Shown piece by piece: positions 53,407 through 62,353 of a stretch of DNA of 64,000 bases (position 1 is its first letter; each line of letters starts with the position of its first letter). The stretch is from Flectobacillus major DSM 103. GTDB taxonomy: Bacteria > Bacteroidota > Bacteroidia > Cytophagales > Spirosomataceae. The stretch lies in NCBI RefSeq assembly GCF_000427405.1, contig NZ_KE386491.1, positions 2,649,001 through 2,713,000 of the forward strand, in the 5' to 3' direction. A program made the position numbers and the translations under genes. The notes beneath the pieces were generated by a model that saw nothing but the letters and a program-made list of their open reading frames with translations, did no database searches and was not told the DNA's origin.

Positions 53407-54408
53407 ATGAAAATCACAAAATTCAAGTTTTTAGTTTTTCTATTCTTCCTAGGTCTTTTTTTGTATTATTGGGGTCAGCCACACCCATTTGAGAGTTTCA
53501 AAAATGATATTTCGGGTCTTTTTAATACTGAAAAGAAAAAAGCCAAAGAGCCTTGGACACGAGAAGGTCGTGGCGATACCGAAGCCAGCGATACCAAAAG
53601 TAATGAAGACGTGGCTAGCGATACCCGCAAGCCCCCGAAAGACCGCACTATTGTCGATATTCTGAAAGATGCCGTAGAAGAAGGTAAATCGGTACTGCCA
53701 TCGCCTAGTGGCGGCACATCAGAGCGTATTGAGGGTTTGGAACAGTTTATTCCGTCTGCCAAAAACAATACCGAAATTGTACGTCATACGGCCTTTATGT
53801 TGAGCTATCAAGAAGAATATGAGCAGGCTTCATGGGTATTGCATATTCTCAAACAGGAAGCATCGGAAGGAACGGAACCTCGTTCTAACGAATTTATGGC
53901 CGACCCCAAAGTTCAATCAGGCTCGGCTGTATCTCAAGATTATTCTCGCTCGGGCTACGACCGTGGACACCTTTGCCCAGCAGGAGATTTTAAATACGAC
54001 AAAGCCTTACAAGACGAAACTTTTTATATGTCGAATATGAGTCCGCAAGCTCCCGATTTTAATCGTGGGATTTGGAGCGACCTAGAGTCGAGGGTACGTA
54101 AATGGGCCAAAGAACGAGGCGATTTGGTTATTGTAACTGGCCCTATTTTGAGCGAAGGGCTATCTTATATTGGCAAACGTAACCAAGTAGCTGTACCCGA
54201 ATATTACTATAAAATTGTGTATGACCCCAATGCCCAACAAGCTATTGCTTTTTTGATGCCCAACGAGGGTTCTCATGACCTCATAAAGTCTTTTGCGGTA
54301 AGTATCGACGAGCTAGAAAAGAAAACGGGTATCGATTTTTTTGCTAAACTTCCCGACAGTGTTGAAAAGAAAATAGAATCTCGGGTATCAATAGATGACT
54401 GGTTCTAA
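53407..54408 (+). CDS. Membrane-anchored DNA/RNA non-specific endonuclease
   Basis: A 333-residue beta-beta-alpha-metal nuclease. An N-terminal signal anchor (about 5-22) is followed by a low-complexity charged linker (about 40-110). The nuclease domain (about 120-325) has the catalytic DRGH (H188) in SGYDRGHLCPAGDF, then MSNMSPQAPDFNRGIW with N219 as the expected metal ligand. It probably lies in the periplasm or outside, degrading nucleic acids for nutrients or defence against incoming DNA. No immunity gene was recognised beside it. A terminator follows at 54469. Confidence 0.93.
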   Translation: MKITKFKFLVFLFFLGLFLYYWGQPHPFESFKNDISGLFNTEKKKAKEPWTREGRGDTEASDTKSNEDVASDTRKPPKDRTIVDILKDAVEEGKSVLPSPSGGTSERIEGLEQFIPSAKNNTEIVRHTAFMLSYQEEYEQASWVLHILKQEASEGTEPRSNEFMADPKVQSGSAVSQDYSRSGYDRGHLCPAGDFKYDKALQDETFYMSNMSPQAPDFNRGIWSDLESRVRKWAKERGDLVIVTGPILSEGLSYIGKRNQVAVPEYYYKIVYDPNAQQAIAFLMPNEGSHDLIKSFAVSIDELEKKTGIDFFAKLPDSVEKKIESRVSIDDWF

Positions 54409-54468
54409 ATTAAAGTTGTGCAAATCTAGTATCATTTCAGATATAGCATATTTGCTTTTGGATTGAAG

Positions 54469-54507
54469 AGGCTTTTTACTTTCAGCATAAAGAACAAAGC
54501 CTTTTTA
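54469..54507 (+). terminator. Terminator after the endonuclease gene
   Basis: AGGCTTT (54469-54475) pairs with AAAGCCT (54496-54502), followed by TTTTAT; loop 20 bases. It lies 61 bases after the stop codon. Confidence 0.55.
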
Positions 54508-54672
54508 TCCAAATGCTGAAATCCTATATCTAAACCTCATATACTTCTACTAAATCAAGGCAAATATCAAAGGTTTGTATAATTTCTCAGGCATTTTGTT
54601 TTCCATTTTGTAGAATTTTCCAATCTTTGAGAAATCATGCATTCGAGTTTTTTTAAAACCCATTAAATTTTT

Positions 54673-55548
54673 ATGAATAAAGTCTATTTGAGTGATTCTG
54701 GTCCTAAGGTTTCTGAGGCAGTTTACGGATTTTGGAGATGGACAGACAACGGTTCGCAGACTGTTGCCACTATGGAAAAAATTGTCAATCTATGTTTGGA
54801 ATTAGGAGTCAATACTTTTGACCATGCCGATATTTATGGCAATTATACCATCGAAGAATATTTTGGTAAACTCATTCAGCAAAAAGCTATCAAAAGAGAG
54901 GATATCGTACTTTTTAGCAAATGCGGTGTTCGTAAGTCCGACAAAGGATATGCTTATTTTGACAATACCGAAAAGTACCTTTTAGAAAGTGTTAACAATT
55001 CATTGAAAAGACTAAAAACCGACTATCTTGATATATTCTTGTTGAATCAAATCGACATGATTAGTAATCCAGAAGAAACGGCTCAGGTACTTCGTGAGTT
55101 GGTCAATATCGGCAAAATCAAGCACATTGGTGTAAGCAACTTTAGTGTATTTCAGCACCAATTGCTAGAATCGTATTTACGTAAACCTATCGTAACCAAC
55201 CATATCGAACTCAACCTTATCAATACTTCGGCTATTGAGGATGGTAGATTAGATTTTATTAAACAACGTTTTAGCAAACCTTTGGCTTGGGCACCGCTAG
55301 CGGGGGGCAAGATTTTGGATGGAACAGATGCCAAATCTGCTATTTTGAAAGCTAAACTAGCCGAAATAGGTCAGAAATACGGAGCAAATATCGAACAAAC
55401 TGCTGTAGCTTGGTTGATGCAATTGGGTACTTTACCTATTATTGGTTCACTTTCGGAAGAGCGAATCAGAAATGCAGTAAGTGCTACCGAAATCAAGCTT
55501 GTTCACGAAGATTGGTACGAGATATACAACTTGGCCATGATGAAATAA
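54673..55548 (+). CDS. Aldo/keto reductase (YdhF-like) with altered tetrad
   Basis: A 291-residue (alpha/beta)8 NADPH-dependent reductase. It has D50 and Y55 (FDHADIYGNY) and K83 (FSKCG) of the AKR catalytic tetrad. The fourth position, normally His in an LLHRPD-type motif, is N125 in LLNQID. The C-terminal cofactor loop is PIIGSLSEERIRNAV. The HIGVSNFS and NHIELNLI blocks are normal. It resembles the oxidoreductase group of E. coli YdhF. Substrate is unknown, and the Asn could change activity. It stands alone and is convergent with the RNA methyltransferase gene. Confidence 0.92.
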   Translation: MNKVYLSDSGPKVSEAVYGFWRWTDNGSQTVATMEKIVNLCLELGVNTFDHADIYGNYTIEEYFGKLIQQKAIKREDIVLFSKCGVRKSDKGYAYFDNTEKYLLESVNNSLKRLKTDYLDIFLLNQIDMISNPEETAQVLRELVNIGKIKHIGVSNFSVFQHQLLESYLRKPIVTNHIELNLINTSAIEDGRLDFIKQRFSKPLAWAPLAGGKILDGTDAKSAILKAKLAEIGQKYGANIEQTAVAWLMQLGTLPIIGSLSEERIRNAVSATEIKLVHEDWYEIYNLAMMK

Positions 55549-55561
55549 CCTCATAGGCTGT

Positions 55562-55595
55562 AACTCTGCAAGTGTTTTGATACACTTGCAGAGTT
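55562..55595. terminator. Bidirectional terminator
   Basis: A perfect 14-bp stem AACTCTGCAAGTGT/ACACTTGCAGAGTT with a 6-base loop, between the convergent aldo/keto reductase and RNA methyltransferase genes. It starts 14 bases after the reductase stop. Confidence 0.75.
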
Positions 55596-55679
55596 TATCT
55601 ACTTAAATAACAAGGCCACTCTTCTCACAACCAATCTAATACCTAATTGTTAAAGACTTAGCTAGACTATCATTTCTAA

Positions 55680-56423
55680 TTAGTTTTTTCTTCTCAGGTT
55701 ATCACATATCACGGCTGTTGCGATACCCGCATTGAGCGACTCAGCTCCACCAAATCTTGGAATGGTGATTTTGTCGGTTACCAGTTTTTCTACTTGTTCC
55801 GAAATACCATTGGCTTCGTTACCAATAATAATATAGCCACTTGTAGCAAAATCGACGGTATGTACATTTTCTGAATCAAGAAATGTACCGTAAATCTTTT
55901 CTGTACGCTTACCCAAATATTCTGCCAGATTGGTATAATACAGCTTTACCCTTGTAAACGAACCCATTGTTGATGAAATCACTTTGGGGTTGTACAAGTC
56001 GACGGTACTTTCCGAGCAAATAATTTTTTTGATACCATACCAATCTGCAATTCTAATAATTGTACCCAAATTGCCCGGGTCACGTATTTCATCTAAAATT
56101 AGGGCAAATTCACCCTCTTGAACCAATAATTCTAGGTTGGGTTTCGTTTTGGCTACAGCCAGTGCAGCATTGTTGGTTGCAAATGTTCCAGCTTTTTCTA
56201 ATTCTGCTTGCGTGACAATTTCAGCAGCCAAGGGTTGTTTGTCTAACGTAGGTTTATTTTCTTTGTAAAAATCCTCAGTAACAAAAAGAGATTCAAGCTC
56301 AAAATCAGACAAAAGTAGTTCAACAACACTTTTGGCACCTTCTACCACAAAAGCTTGGTATTCTTGTCGAAACTTTTTTTGTTGCAACGAATTGATGTAC
56401 TTAATCTGATTTTTTGATAACAT
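55680..56423 (-). CDS. TrmH/SpoU-family RNA 2'-O-methyltransferase
   Basis: 247 residues from the preferred ATG at 56423 (MLSKNQIKYINSLQQKKFRQ, the usual start of the family). The frame extends to 56498, but that part would overlap the divergent tamL start and looks unconserved. An N-terminal RNA-binding substrate domain (about 1-95) is followed by the knotted SPOUT domain with LDEIRDPGNLGTIIRIADWY, YIIIGNEANGISEQV and IPRFGGAESLNAGIATAVI. It methylates a ribose in rRNA or tRNA; the site is not predictable. Confidence 0.93.
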   Translation of the reverse strand: MLSKNQIKYINSLQQKKFRQEYQAFVVEGAKSVVELLLSDFELESLFVTEDFYKENKPTLDKQPLAAEIVTQAELEKAGTFATNNAALAVAKTKPNLELLVQEGEFALILDEIRDPGNLGTIIRIADWYGIKKIICSESTVDLYNPKVISSTMGSFTRVKLYYTNLAEYLGKRTEKIYGTFLDSENVHTVDFATSGYIIIGNEANGISEQVEKLVTDKITIPRFGGAESLNAGIATAVICDNLRRKN

Positions 56424-56496
56424 ATTTTTTAGTATTATTACTTTATTGATGCGTGGTGACGTATCGCCTTGACCGAATCCAATCGCATAATTAAGC

Positions 56497-58977
56497 ATGA
56501 CTTTGAAAAAAACTTTTTACTATATATTCTTCCTTTCGGTATGCTTCTATTTGTCGAGCTGTACGTCCAAAACCGTATTTTCAGACCCTTTACTTTACTC
56601 GCAAAACTTTAAAGGAAATAAGGTTATTACTACCGAAAATCTTGAAGGCTTATTACCTCAACGCCCCAACAAAAAAATCTTGAAAACGCCTATTACTCCT
56701 GGCTTATATTTTTATCAATTATTTTCAAAAAAATTTCCTCAACAAAAACTTCGTTGGCAAGAAGAGCTTACAAAGTTAAATCAGGATTTTGAGCTACAAA
56801 CACGTGGCCTTGATAATAATTCTAACGAATACATCAAATTAGCTCTGAAAAAAGAAAAAAAAGCCCAAAAAATCAGTCGAGCAATTCAAGAAGGTAATTG
56901 GGCTATGCGAACACTCGGCGAAGCTCCTTCGTATTTTTTTAAGGAAGATGCCGAGAAAAACGTTGAAAAAATCAAAACGTATTACAAAAACCACGGCTTT
57001 TTTCAATATCAGGTTTCGTACAAAGCCGATAGCTTATTTATCAAAAAAGGAAGCGTTGCGGTTACTTATACCATCAATGAAGGGGTACATTATCCTATTG
57101 TTCAAAACGACTCGTTAGTTATTAAAGACCCTCGGATAGAATTACTTTTGCGAAAAAACCAGCAAAAAAGCTTGTTAAAAGTAGGGGCTAGATTAGAACT
57201 TGAAAATTATAATGCCGAAAAGGATAGAATTGAGCAGCTCCTCAAAAACAATGGTTATTATGCCTTTTCAAAAGACTATATTAGTATCAAAATCAACGCA
57301 TTAGATACTGCCAAAACGCAAAGTCTAAAAGTTGTAACGTTTATTCCTAGCCCCGACCGAGCCCCCCGAAACCCCAATTATGCTACAGCTTATACGATTT
57401 CGAGTGTACAGTTTATTGCAGATGGCTCGTCACCGAGTATTCCTAAACCCAAGGTAGATACTGTCAATAGCCGATTTATTCAGTATTTGTTTGTAAACAA
57501 GCGTTTTTCGCCCAAATTACTTGATACTAAAATCGACCTTCGCCCTAATACTCTATTTAATCAAGAGAAGGTTTCGCAAACACAAAAAAAATTATACGCC
57601 CTAGAACAGTTTCAATTTACCCGAATCAACCTCGATACTACCAAAGGGCTTATTAGTGCATCTATTTATGCTCGTCCACTAGACAAATATGAGTTTTCGG
57701 TAGAAACAGGAGGAAGCGTTTTTGCAGGGGGAAGTTTGGCCAATTTAGTACCGGGGCCGTTTTTAACCACCTCACTCAAAGCACGAAATATCAAAGGTAG
57801 TGCCAACTCATTTGAAACCAATTTCCGTTTTGGTTTTGAGGCTCAGGCAGGTTTCTTACGTCCCGATTCGGTTACTCGAAACTTAGAATTAGGACTCAAT
57901 ACATCGTTTATTTTGCCCAAAATATTGCTACCCGAAAGTATTTCACAACGATTTGAAAACTTCTCGCCCCAAACCCGTATTAGTGTCGGAGGCGAATTTA
58001 TCGGTCGTCAAGAGTATAACCGTTTTGGTTTTAAAATTGGAAGTAGCTTCCTTTGGCGGCCATCGCCCAACCAATATTGGTCGGTATCGCTATTTGATGT
58101 CAACCTTATCAATACCAGCAATCAAGCCCCAGCCTTTCGGAACTTTCTGGATAGTTTACTACGCTTGGGCAACAACCTCAAACGTAGCTTCCAACAATCT
58201 TTTATTTCGAGTATGAGTGCCACTTATACTTATACCGACAACCCTTATGGACAGCTAAAACAGGGGAAATATCTCAAAATTTTTATTGAATCGGGAGGAA
58301 CAACCCTTAATTTATTCAAAAGTAAAAAAATTGGTTTTTTGACAACCCTTTTTGAAGATAGCCTACAGTTTTATCGATTTGTGAAAGTAAGTGCCGATTA
58401 CCGAAAATATATTCCTATTGGTACTTCTGGAAAAACATTGTTTGCTTATCGTATCAATACAGGAGCAGCGTATTCGTATGGTGGTGATAAGGAATTGCCT
58501 TACGAGAAAAATTTCTTTATTGGCGGCCCCAATAGTTTGCGAGCATGGCGACCACGAGGGCTAGGGCCAGGTTCATTTACGGGGTCGTTTGATAACCCTG
58601 GAAGTATTATTTTGGAATCGAGTGCCGAATTGCGTTTCAAAATTATTCGCTTTTATGGCGACCTCAACGGGGCTTTGTTTGCCGATGCTGGAAATGTTTG
58701 GCGTTTTCCCAATCAAAGTACGGCTGGTTTGGCAGGAAGTGATTTTCAATTCAATCGCTTTTACAAAGAAATTGCAATGGATATAGGCTTTGGTTTACGA
58801 TATGACCTTTCATTCTTTGTTATTCGTTTTGACTGGGCTGTACGGATGCTCGACCCTGCTATTAAAGGTGGTAATACGTGGGTGTTATTCAATAATAACC
58901 TAAAAGACCCTCTCAAATCTGAAGAATCTTACAAAAACCCTTTAACGCTTAATTTTGGAATTGGGTATCCTTTCTAA
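56497..58977 (+). CDS. tamL: TamL-type Omp85 outer-membrane lipoprotein
   Basis: An 826-residue Omp85-superfamily protein. The signal ends in lipobox YLSSC (C22), the hallmark that separates Bacteroidota TamL from ordinary TamA. POTRA domains occupy about 130-370, for example KIKTYYKNHGFFQYQVSYKA and DRIEQLLKNNGYYAFSKDYI. The C-terminal 16-strand barrel domain (about 385-826) includes FFIGGPNSLRAWRPRGLGPG, carrying the conserved RGF-like motif of loop 6, and ends with an aromatic residue (F) as barrels do. With TamB it is thought to act in envelope lipid or protein transport. The tamB gene is not immediately downstream here. Confidence 0.9.
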   Translation: MTLKKTFYYIFFLSVCFYLSSCTSKTVFSDPLLYSQNFKGNKVITTENLEGLLPQRPNKKILKTPITPGLYFYQLFSKKFPQQKLRWQEELTKLNQDFELQTRGLDNNSNEYIKLALKKEKKAQKISRAIQEGNWAMRTLGEAPSYFFKEDAEKNVEKIKTYYKNHGFFQYQVSYKADSLFIKKGSVAVTYTINEGVHYPIVQNDSLVIKDPRIELLLRKNQQKSLLKVGARLELENYNAEKDRIEQLLKNNGYYAFSKDYISIKINALDTAKTQSLKVVTFIPSPDRAPRNPNYATAYTISSVQFIADGSSPSIPKPKVDTVNSRFIQYLFVNKRFSPKLLDTKIDLRPNTLFNQEKVSQTQKKLYALEQFQFTRINLDTTKGLISASIYARPLDKYEFSVETGGSVFAGGSLANLVPGPFLTTSLKARNIKGSANSFETNFRFGFEAQAGFLRPDSVTRNLELGLNTSFILPKILLPESISQRFENFSPQTRISVGGEFIGRQEYNRFGFKIGSSFLWRPSPNQYWSVSLFDVNLINTSNQAPAFRNFLDSLLRLGNNLKRSFQQSFISSMSATYTYTDNPYGQLKQGKYLKIFIESGGTTLNLFKSKKIGFLTTLFEDSLQFYRFVKVSADYRKYIPIGTSGKTLFAYRINTGAAYSYGGDKELPYEKNFFIGGPNSLRAWRPRGLGPGSFTGSFDNPGSIILESSAELRFKIIRFYGDLNGALFADAGNVWRFPNQSTAGLAGSDFQFNRFYKEIAMDIGFGLRYDLSFFVIRFDWAVRMLDPAIKGGNTWVLFNNNLKDPLKSEESYKNPLTLNFGIGYPF

Positions 58978-59255
58978 ATTGGGATTGAAAAGTTTAGTTA
59001 GGTAAGATTTAATAAAAATATCCCTGCCAATCCTGAGCCTAAGCCTGAAGTAGCGTTAAAGCTGATTCTTCACAAAGTTCTATTTTTGCCTATTCCCCAA
59101 ATGTCCTAGGGAAAACAAAAAAGAACCACAAACTCCCAAAATCTTGACTTTGAGCAATTGTTGTATGCCCTTATTTTTTTGTGGGGTATTACAACCTTTG
59201 TGAGTGTATTTGCCTCTTTAAGGAAATAACACAATAAAACAACCTGATATAATTT
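58978..59255. other. Intergenic gap after tamL
   Basis: 278 bases between two plus-strand genes. No hairpin with a T-run, promoter with both boxes, or open frame was recognised. Confidence 0.5.
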
Positions 59256-59687
59256 ATGAAAAGTGTAGTTCTTTCAATCGTATGCTTGGCTTTGGCTTTT
59301 GCCTGTACCAAAAACGACGCAACCTCTATTCCCAGCGACAATTTGGTAGGAAAATGGGAACCTACCTACGAAGTTTATGATTCTACGGCTAAAAAGTGGA
59401 CAAGTATTCAAACCTTTGTGGCTTTGCCTGTTATTGAATTTGCTAGCAATGGTAATTTCCTAAAAGACAATAAGCCTGCTGGAGACCAAGATTGTTGTGG
59501 GTTTGTAGGAAACAAATACACCGTAAAAGACAACAAGATTACGTTCTCTGATTTTAAGCCTTGCCCTAATGTAAGTTGTATTGCACTCTATTGCGATGGC
59601 TGGAAAATCTTGAAGCTAGAAAATGACGTACTTGAACTGAGCGAATGCCCTGGTGGAGTAATGCGTTATAAGCGTGTAAAAAACTAA
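59256..59687 (+). CDS. Small lipoprotein, lipocalin-like
   Basis: A 143-residue predicted lipoprotein. Signal MKSVVLSIVCLALAFAC places the lipid on C17, followed by TKND, a residue mix compatible with surface export in Bacteroidota. The mature part begins LVGKWEPTYEVYDS, as in lipocalin-like DUF domains (the '(I/L)xGxW' opening), and is predicted all-beta. Six further cysteines (CCG, CPNVSC, YCDG, ECPGG) could form disulphides. Function is unknown. It is followed by the palindromic element at 59728. Confidence 0.78.
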   Translation: MKSVVLSIVCLALAFACTKNDATSIPSDNLVGKWEPTYEVYDSTAKKWTSIQTFVALPVIEFASNGNFLKDNKPAGDQDCCGFVGNKYTVKDNKITFSDFKPCPNVSCIALYCDGWKILKLENDVLELSECPGGVMRYKRVKN

Positions 59688-59727
59688 AGGTTTTGACATA
59701 TCAAGTACCATAACATGAGTAATCCCC

Positions 59728-59898
59728 AATTTAGTGAATGGAGATATAGCGAATCATTATTTTTACGAGTAGAGACGCAATCCTTTGCGGCTAAAGATGT
59801 GTCAATATCAAATGGATGACTCATTTTAGACACACAATATTACGTCTCTATTCAAGGTAGACATAAAGAATAGTCTCTCTATCTTTATTCACTAAATT
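59728..59898. mobile_element. MITE-like nested palindromic element
   Basis: A 171-base near-symmetric element with no coding capacity. The ends are 22-base inverted repeats matching at 19 positions (AATTTAGTGAATGGAGATAT at 59728 onward, against the complement of 59877-59898). Inside are TAGAGACGCAAT (59770-59781) opposite ATTACGTCTCTA (59839-59850, 11 of 12), then TGTGTC (59798-59803) opposite GACACA (59829-59834), all centred near 59812. It lies between the convergent lipoprotein and helicase genes. Relative sequence at 43006 supports a dispersed repeat family. It could also fold as RNA and act as a terminator. Confidence 0.65.
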
Positions 59899-59919
59899 AG
59901 GAATGCCCCATCTTTACTA

Positions 59920-61827
59920 TTACATCAACTCCCAAGCACTGGTATAGGCATTGAGCTTTTCGGTATAACTAATAAAATCGGCATAAAAGGGAAACTGAGC
60001 TAGTGTAACACTATCGCCTATAACAACCAATTTTTTCTTAGCCCGTGTCATAGCTACGTTCATTCGGCGGGTATCCGACAAGAATCCAATTTCGCCATCT
60101 AGGTTGCTACGAACCATACTGATATATACAATGTCACGTTCTTGTCCCTGAAAACTATCGATAGTATTGACTGATATATTCGCTAAATATTCTTTTTCTA
60201 TACCTGTATTTTCTAACTGAGTTTTGAGTAATATTACTTGCTGCTTGTAAGGCGAAATAATCGCAATACTCGGAATATCGCCCGAAGGGTTTTGGCTTTG
60301 GTACTCATCCAATAATGTTTTCAAATGTTTGGCTAATAAAACTGCTTCTTCAGGATTGGTAGTACTCGTCCCATTGAGTTTTTCCTCAAATCCACAACCT
60401 GCGGTATCCACAAATACCAAAGGCGCATCATTGGGCATAAGGGTTTGGTGGGCTACTGTATCAGCAGCTTTTAGTTTGTTATGATAAAAAACAGAAGAAG
60501 AGTACCCCATAATTTGCTCGTTCATACGATATTGCTCTTGCAAAAGTATAACAGCCTCAGGATGCAATTCTACACATTTTTCCAATAAAGTCTTACTGAG
60601 TCCTTTGCGAGCTGCTTCGGTAGATTTAATCGTTGGCGATAATTGACAGTGGTCGCCTGCCAAAATAACTTTTTGTGCTTTCAGCATAGGTATCCAGCAA
60701 GCAGGTTCGAGTGCCTGCCCCGCTTCGTCGATAATTACAGTATGGTATTTAAGATTACGAACCGTAAAATGATTAGCTCCCACCAAAGTAGCTGTCACCA
60801 CCTGTGTTTTCGACAAAATATCGTCAATAATATACTGTTCAGAATTATCAACCTCCTTCATGATTTTATGAGCTTCTTCAAAAAGTAACTTCCGTTGGTC
60901 TCGTTCAGATTTACCAAAGTTACGCTTGTACTTATGGGCCATACTCTTAAACTCCTGAGCCTGTTTTTTAAGTCGTTTTACCTCTTTATTAAAACTGTGT
61001 TCACTCATTTTGGCATCTAAGGTCAACGACATCAGTCGCTCCGAAACCCGTGCAGGATTTCCGACACGCAGCACATTCAGCCCTTCTTCCGATAATTTTT
61101 CACTCAACAAATCTACAGCCGTATTGCTTGGTGCTACCACCAAAATGGTTTTGTTATCTTGAGCAATCAGAGCTTTGATAGCCTGAATTAGTGTTGTTGT
61201 TTTACCTGTACCCGGAGGGCCATGCACAATAGCCAAATCATTGGCTACCAGTATTTTACCAACTGCCTCTAATTGATATTCATTGAGCTGTGGAATTGAT
61301 AAATAAGGACGTTCAGGATAAAAACTTGGGCTTTTTGTGCCAGTGAGTACCCTAATAACATTTTGACTTTCATGATTTTTTTCGTCCGCAATAGCTAAAG
61401 CCCTTTTCAAAGCTGTATTCATTTCATCATAACTATTGTCGTCAAAAAGAATATCGATTCCGAGCTTGCCATCGCGTGACCAATCGGGCAGTTCATCGGT
61501 TTTAAGAGACAGCTTTAGTCTATTACCGCTTTGATGCGAAATAGTACCTTCAATTCTATCTTCCTGAGGATTATGATTACTGAAAAGCACGGCGGGCATC
61601 CCAAAACGCAATTGATGCACAATATCTTGATGGGTTGTTCTTTCTAGCTCTACTGTCAGGTAATCACCCCGACTCATTTCAGAACCACGAATGGCAATCG
61701 GATACCAAGTTAGTCCATTGGCACGACGCTCGCTTACAGAAGTAGTTTCGGTAAGTTTTAGGTATTGGTTACGGTCTTCTTCCCGTTCTATTTTGAGTAG
61801 TTCAAGTAAATCATTAAAGTAAGTCAT
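59920..61827 (-). CDS. UPF1/IGHMBP2-like superfamily 1 DNA/RNA helicase
   Basis: A 635-residue SF1B helicase. An N-terminal beta-barrel region (about 1-150) precedes the motor. Motif I is VHGPPGTGKTTTLIQ near 205, Ia VAPSNTAVDLL, motif II VIIDEAGQALEP, motif III ILAGDHCQLSPTI, motif IV-like IISPYKQQV, motif V VNTIDSFQGQERDIVYIS and motif VI NVAMTRAKKKLVVIGD. An insertion with charged helices (about 275-330) resembles the stalk of the UPF1 family. In bacteria this type is of uncertain function, perhaps in nucleic-acid repair or RNA handling. Single gene. Confidence 0.93.
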   Translation of the reverse strand: MTYFNDLLELLKIEREEDRNQYLKLTETTSVSERRANGLTWYPIAIRGSEMSRGDYLTVELERTTHQDIVHQLRFGMPAVLFSNHNPQEDRIEGTISHQSGNRLKLSLKTDELPDWSRDGKLGIDILFDDNSYDEMNTALKRALAIADEKNHESQNVIRVLTGTKSPSFYPERPYLSIPQLNEYQLEAVGKILVANDLAIVHGPPGTGKTTTLIQAIKALIAQDNKTILVVAPSNTAVDLLSEKLSEEGLNVLRVGNPARVSERLMSLTLDAKMSEHSFNKEVKRLKKQAQEFKSMAHKYKRNFGKSERDQRKLLFEEAHKIMKEVDNSEQYIIDDILSKTQVVTATLVGANHFTVRNLKYHTVIIDEAGQALEPACWIPMLKAQKVILAGDHCQLSPTIKSTEAARKGLSKTLLEKCVELHPEAVILLQEQYRMNEQIMGYSSSVFYHNKLKAADTVAHQTLMPNDAPLVFVDTAGCGFEEKLNGTSTTNPEEAVLLAKHLKTLLDEYQSQNPSGDIPSIAIISPYKQQVILLKTQLENTGIEKEYLANISVNTIDSFQGQERDIVYISMVRSNLDGEIGFLSDTRRMNVAMTRAKKKLVVIGDSVTLAQFPFYADFISYTEKLNAYTSAWELM

Positions 61828-61831
61828 GCTG

Positions 61832-61839
61832 CAAAGGTA
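61832..61839 (-). promoter_or_regulatory. -7 motif immediately upstream of the helicase gene
   Basis: The minus strand reads TACCTTTG, the commonest form of the Bacteroidota -7 box, ending four bases before the ATG at 61827. Transcription would start at about the start codon. No -33 TTTG at the expected spacing. Confidence 0.45.
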
Positions 61840-61990
61840 CAGAATTTTGAAAGAAAAAAATCTTGATACCTTGGTGGTTGAGAGCAGGATTTACAGGAAG
61901 TTTAGCATTTTGTAGCTAGCGAATAAATGCACCAGCTAATTAGAAAATACTAGCGGATGCTGAAAAATAATATCCACCACTAAACCTTTT

Positions 61991-62329
61991 CTAGACAAAA
62001 TCTTCACGAAAAGGATTAAATACATCGATAAGCACACCTGCTTCTTTGGCTACTGCTCCATGAATAATATTTGGCGGAATATAATAGGTATCTCCCTGCT
62101 TGAGTAGTTGTACTTCGCCATCGATAGTTATTTCAAATTCGCCACTTTCTACATAGCTAATTTGGGTATGATAGTGCTGGTGCAATGTTCCTATTGCTCC
62201 TTTTTCAAAGGCTACTTTTACCATCATTACATGATTATCGTAGCTCATGATTTTTCGTTTGAGTCCTTCACCAACTACCTCCCATTCGAGAGATTGGTCA
62301 TGAACGAAGCGTTTTCCAAATTGAGTCAT
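61991..62329 (-). CDS. kdgF: KdgF-like cupin, uronate metabolism
   Basis: A 112-residue single-domain cupin closely resembling KdgF, which opens 4,5-unsaturated uronates (from pectin or alginate lyases) to linear ketouronates. GEGLKRKIMSYDNHVMMVKV and GVLIDVFNPFREDF are characteristic of the group. Metal ligands of the family are present: H50 and H52 in LHQHYH, Q56 and H90 in PPNIIHGAV. It follows an ExuT-like transporter and a KDPG aldolase on the same strand, fitting the pathway. A perfect palindrome lies between it and the transporter gene. Confidence 0.85.
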   Translation of the reverse strand: MTQFGKRFVHDQSLEWEVVGEGLKRKIMSYDNHVMMVKVAFEKGAIGTLHQHYHTQISYVESGEFEITIDGEVQLLKQGDTYYIPPNIIHGAVAKEAGVLIDVFNPFREDFV

Positions 62330-62353
62330 ATTGTTATTGGTTTAAATGGCAAA

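Noticed and set aside
56424-56498. N-terminal extension of the SpoU methyltransferase
   Set aside because: It overlaps the divergent tamL start and does not resemble the family N-terminus, which begins at 56423.
61863-61870. TTGATACC, identical to half of the palindrome at 62354-62383
   Set aside because: A single 8-base half-site without symmetry, beside an unrelated gene; expected by chance.
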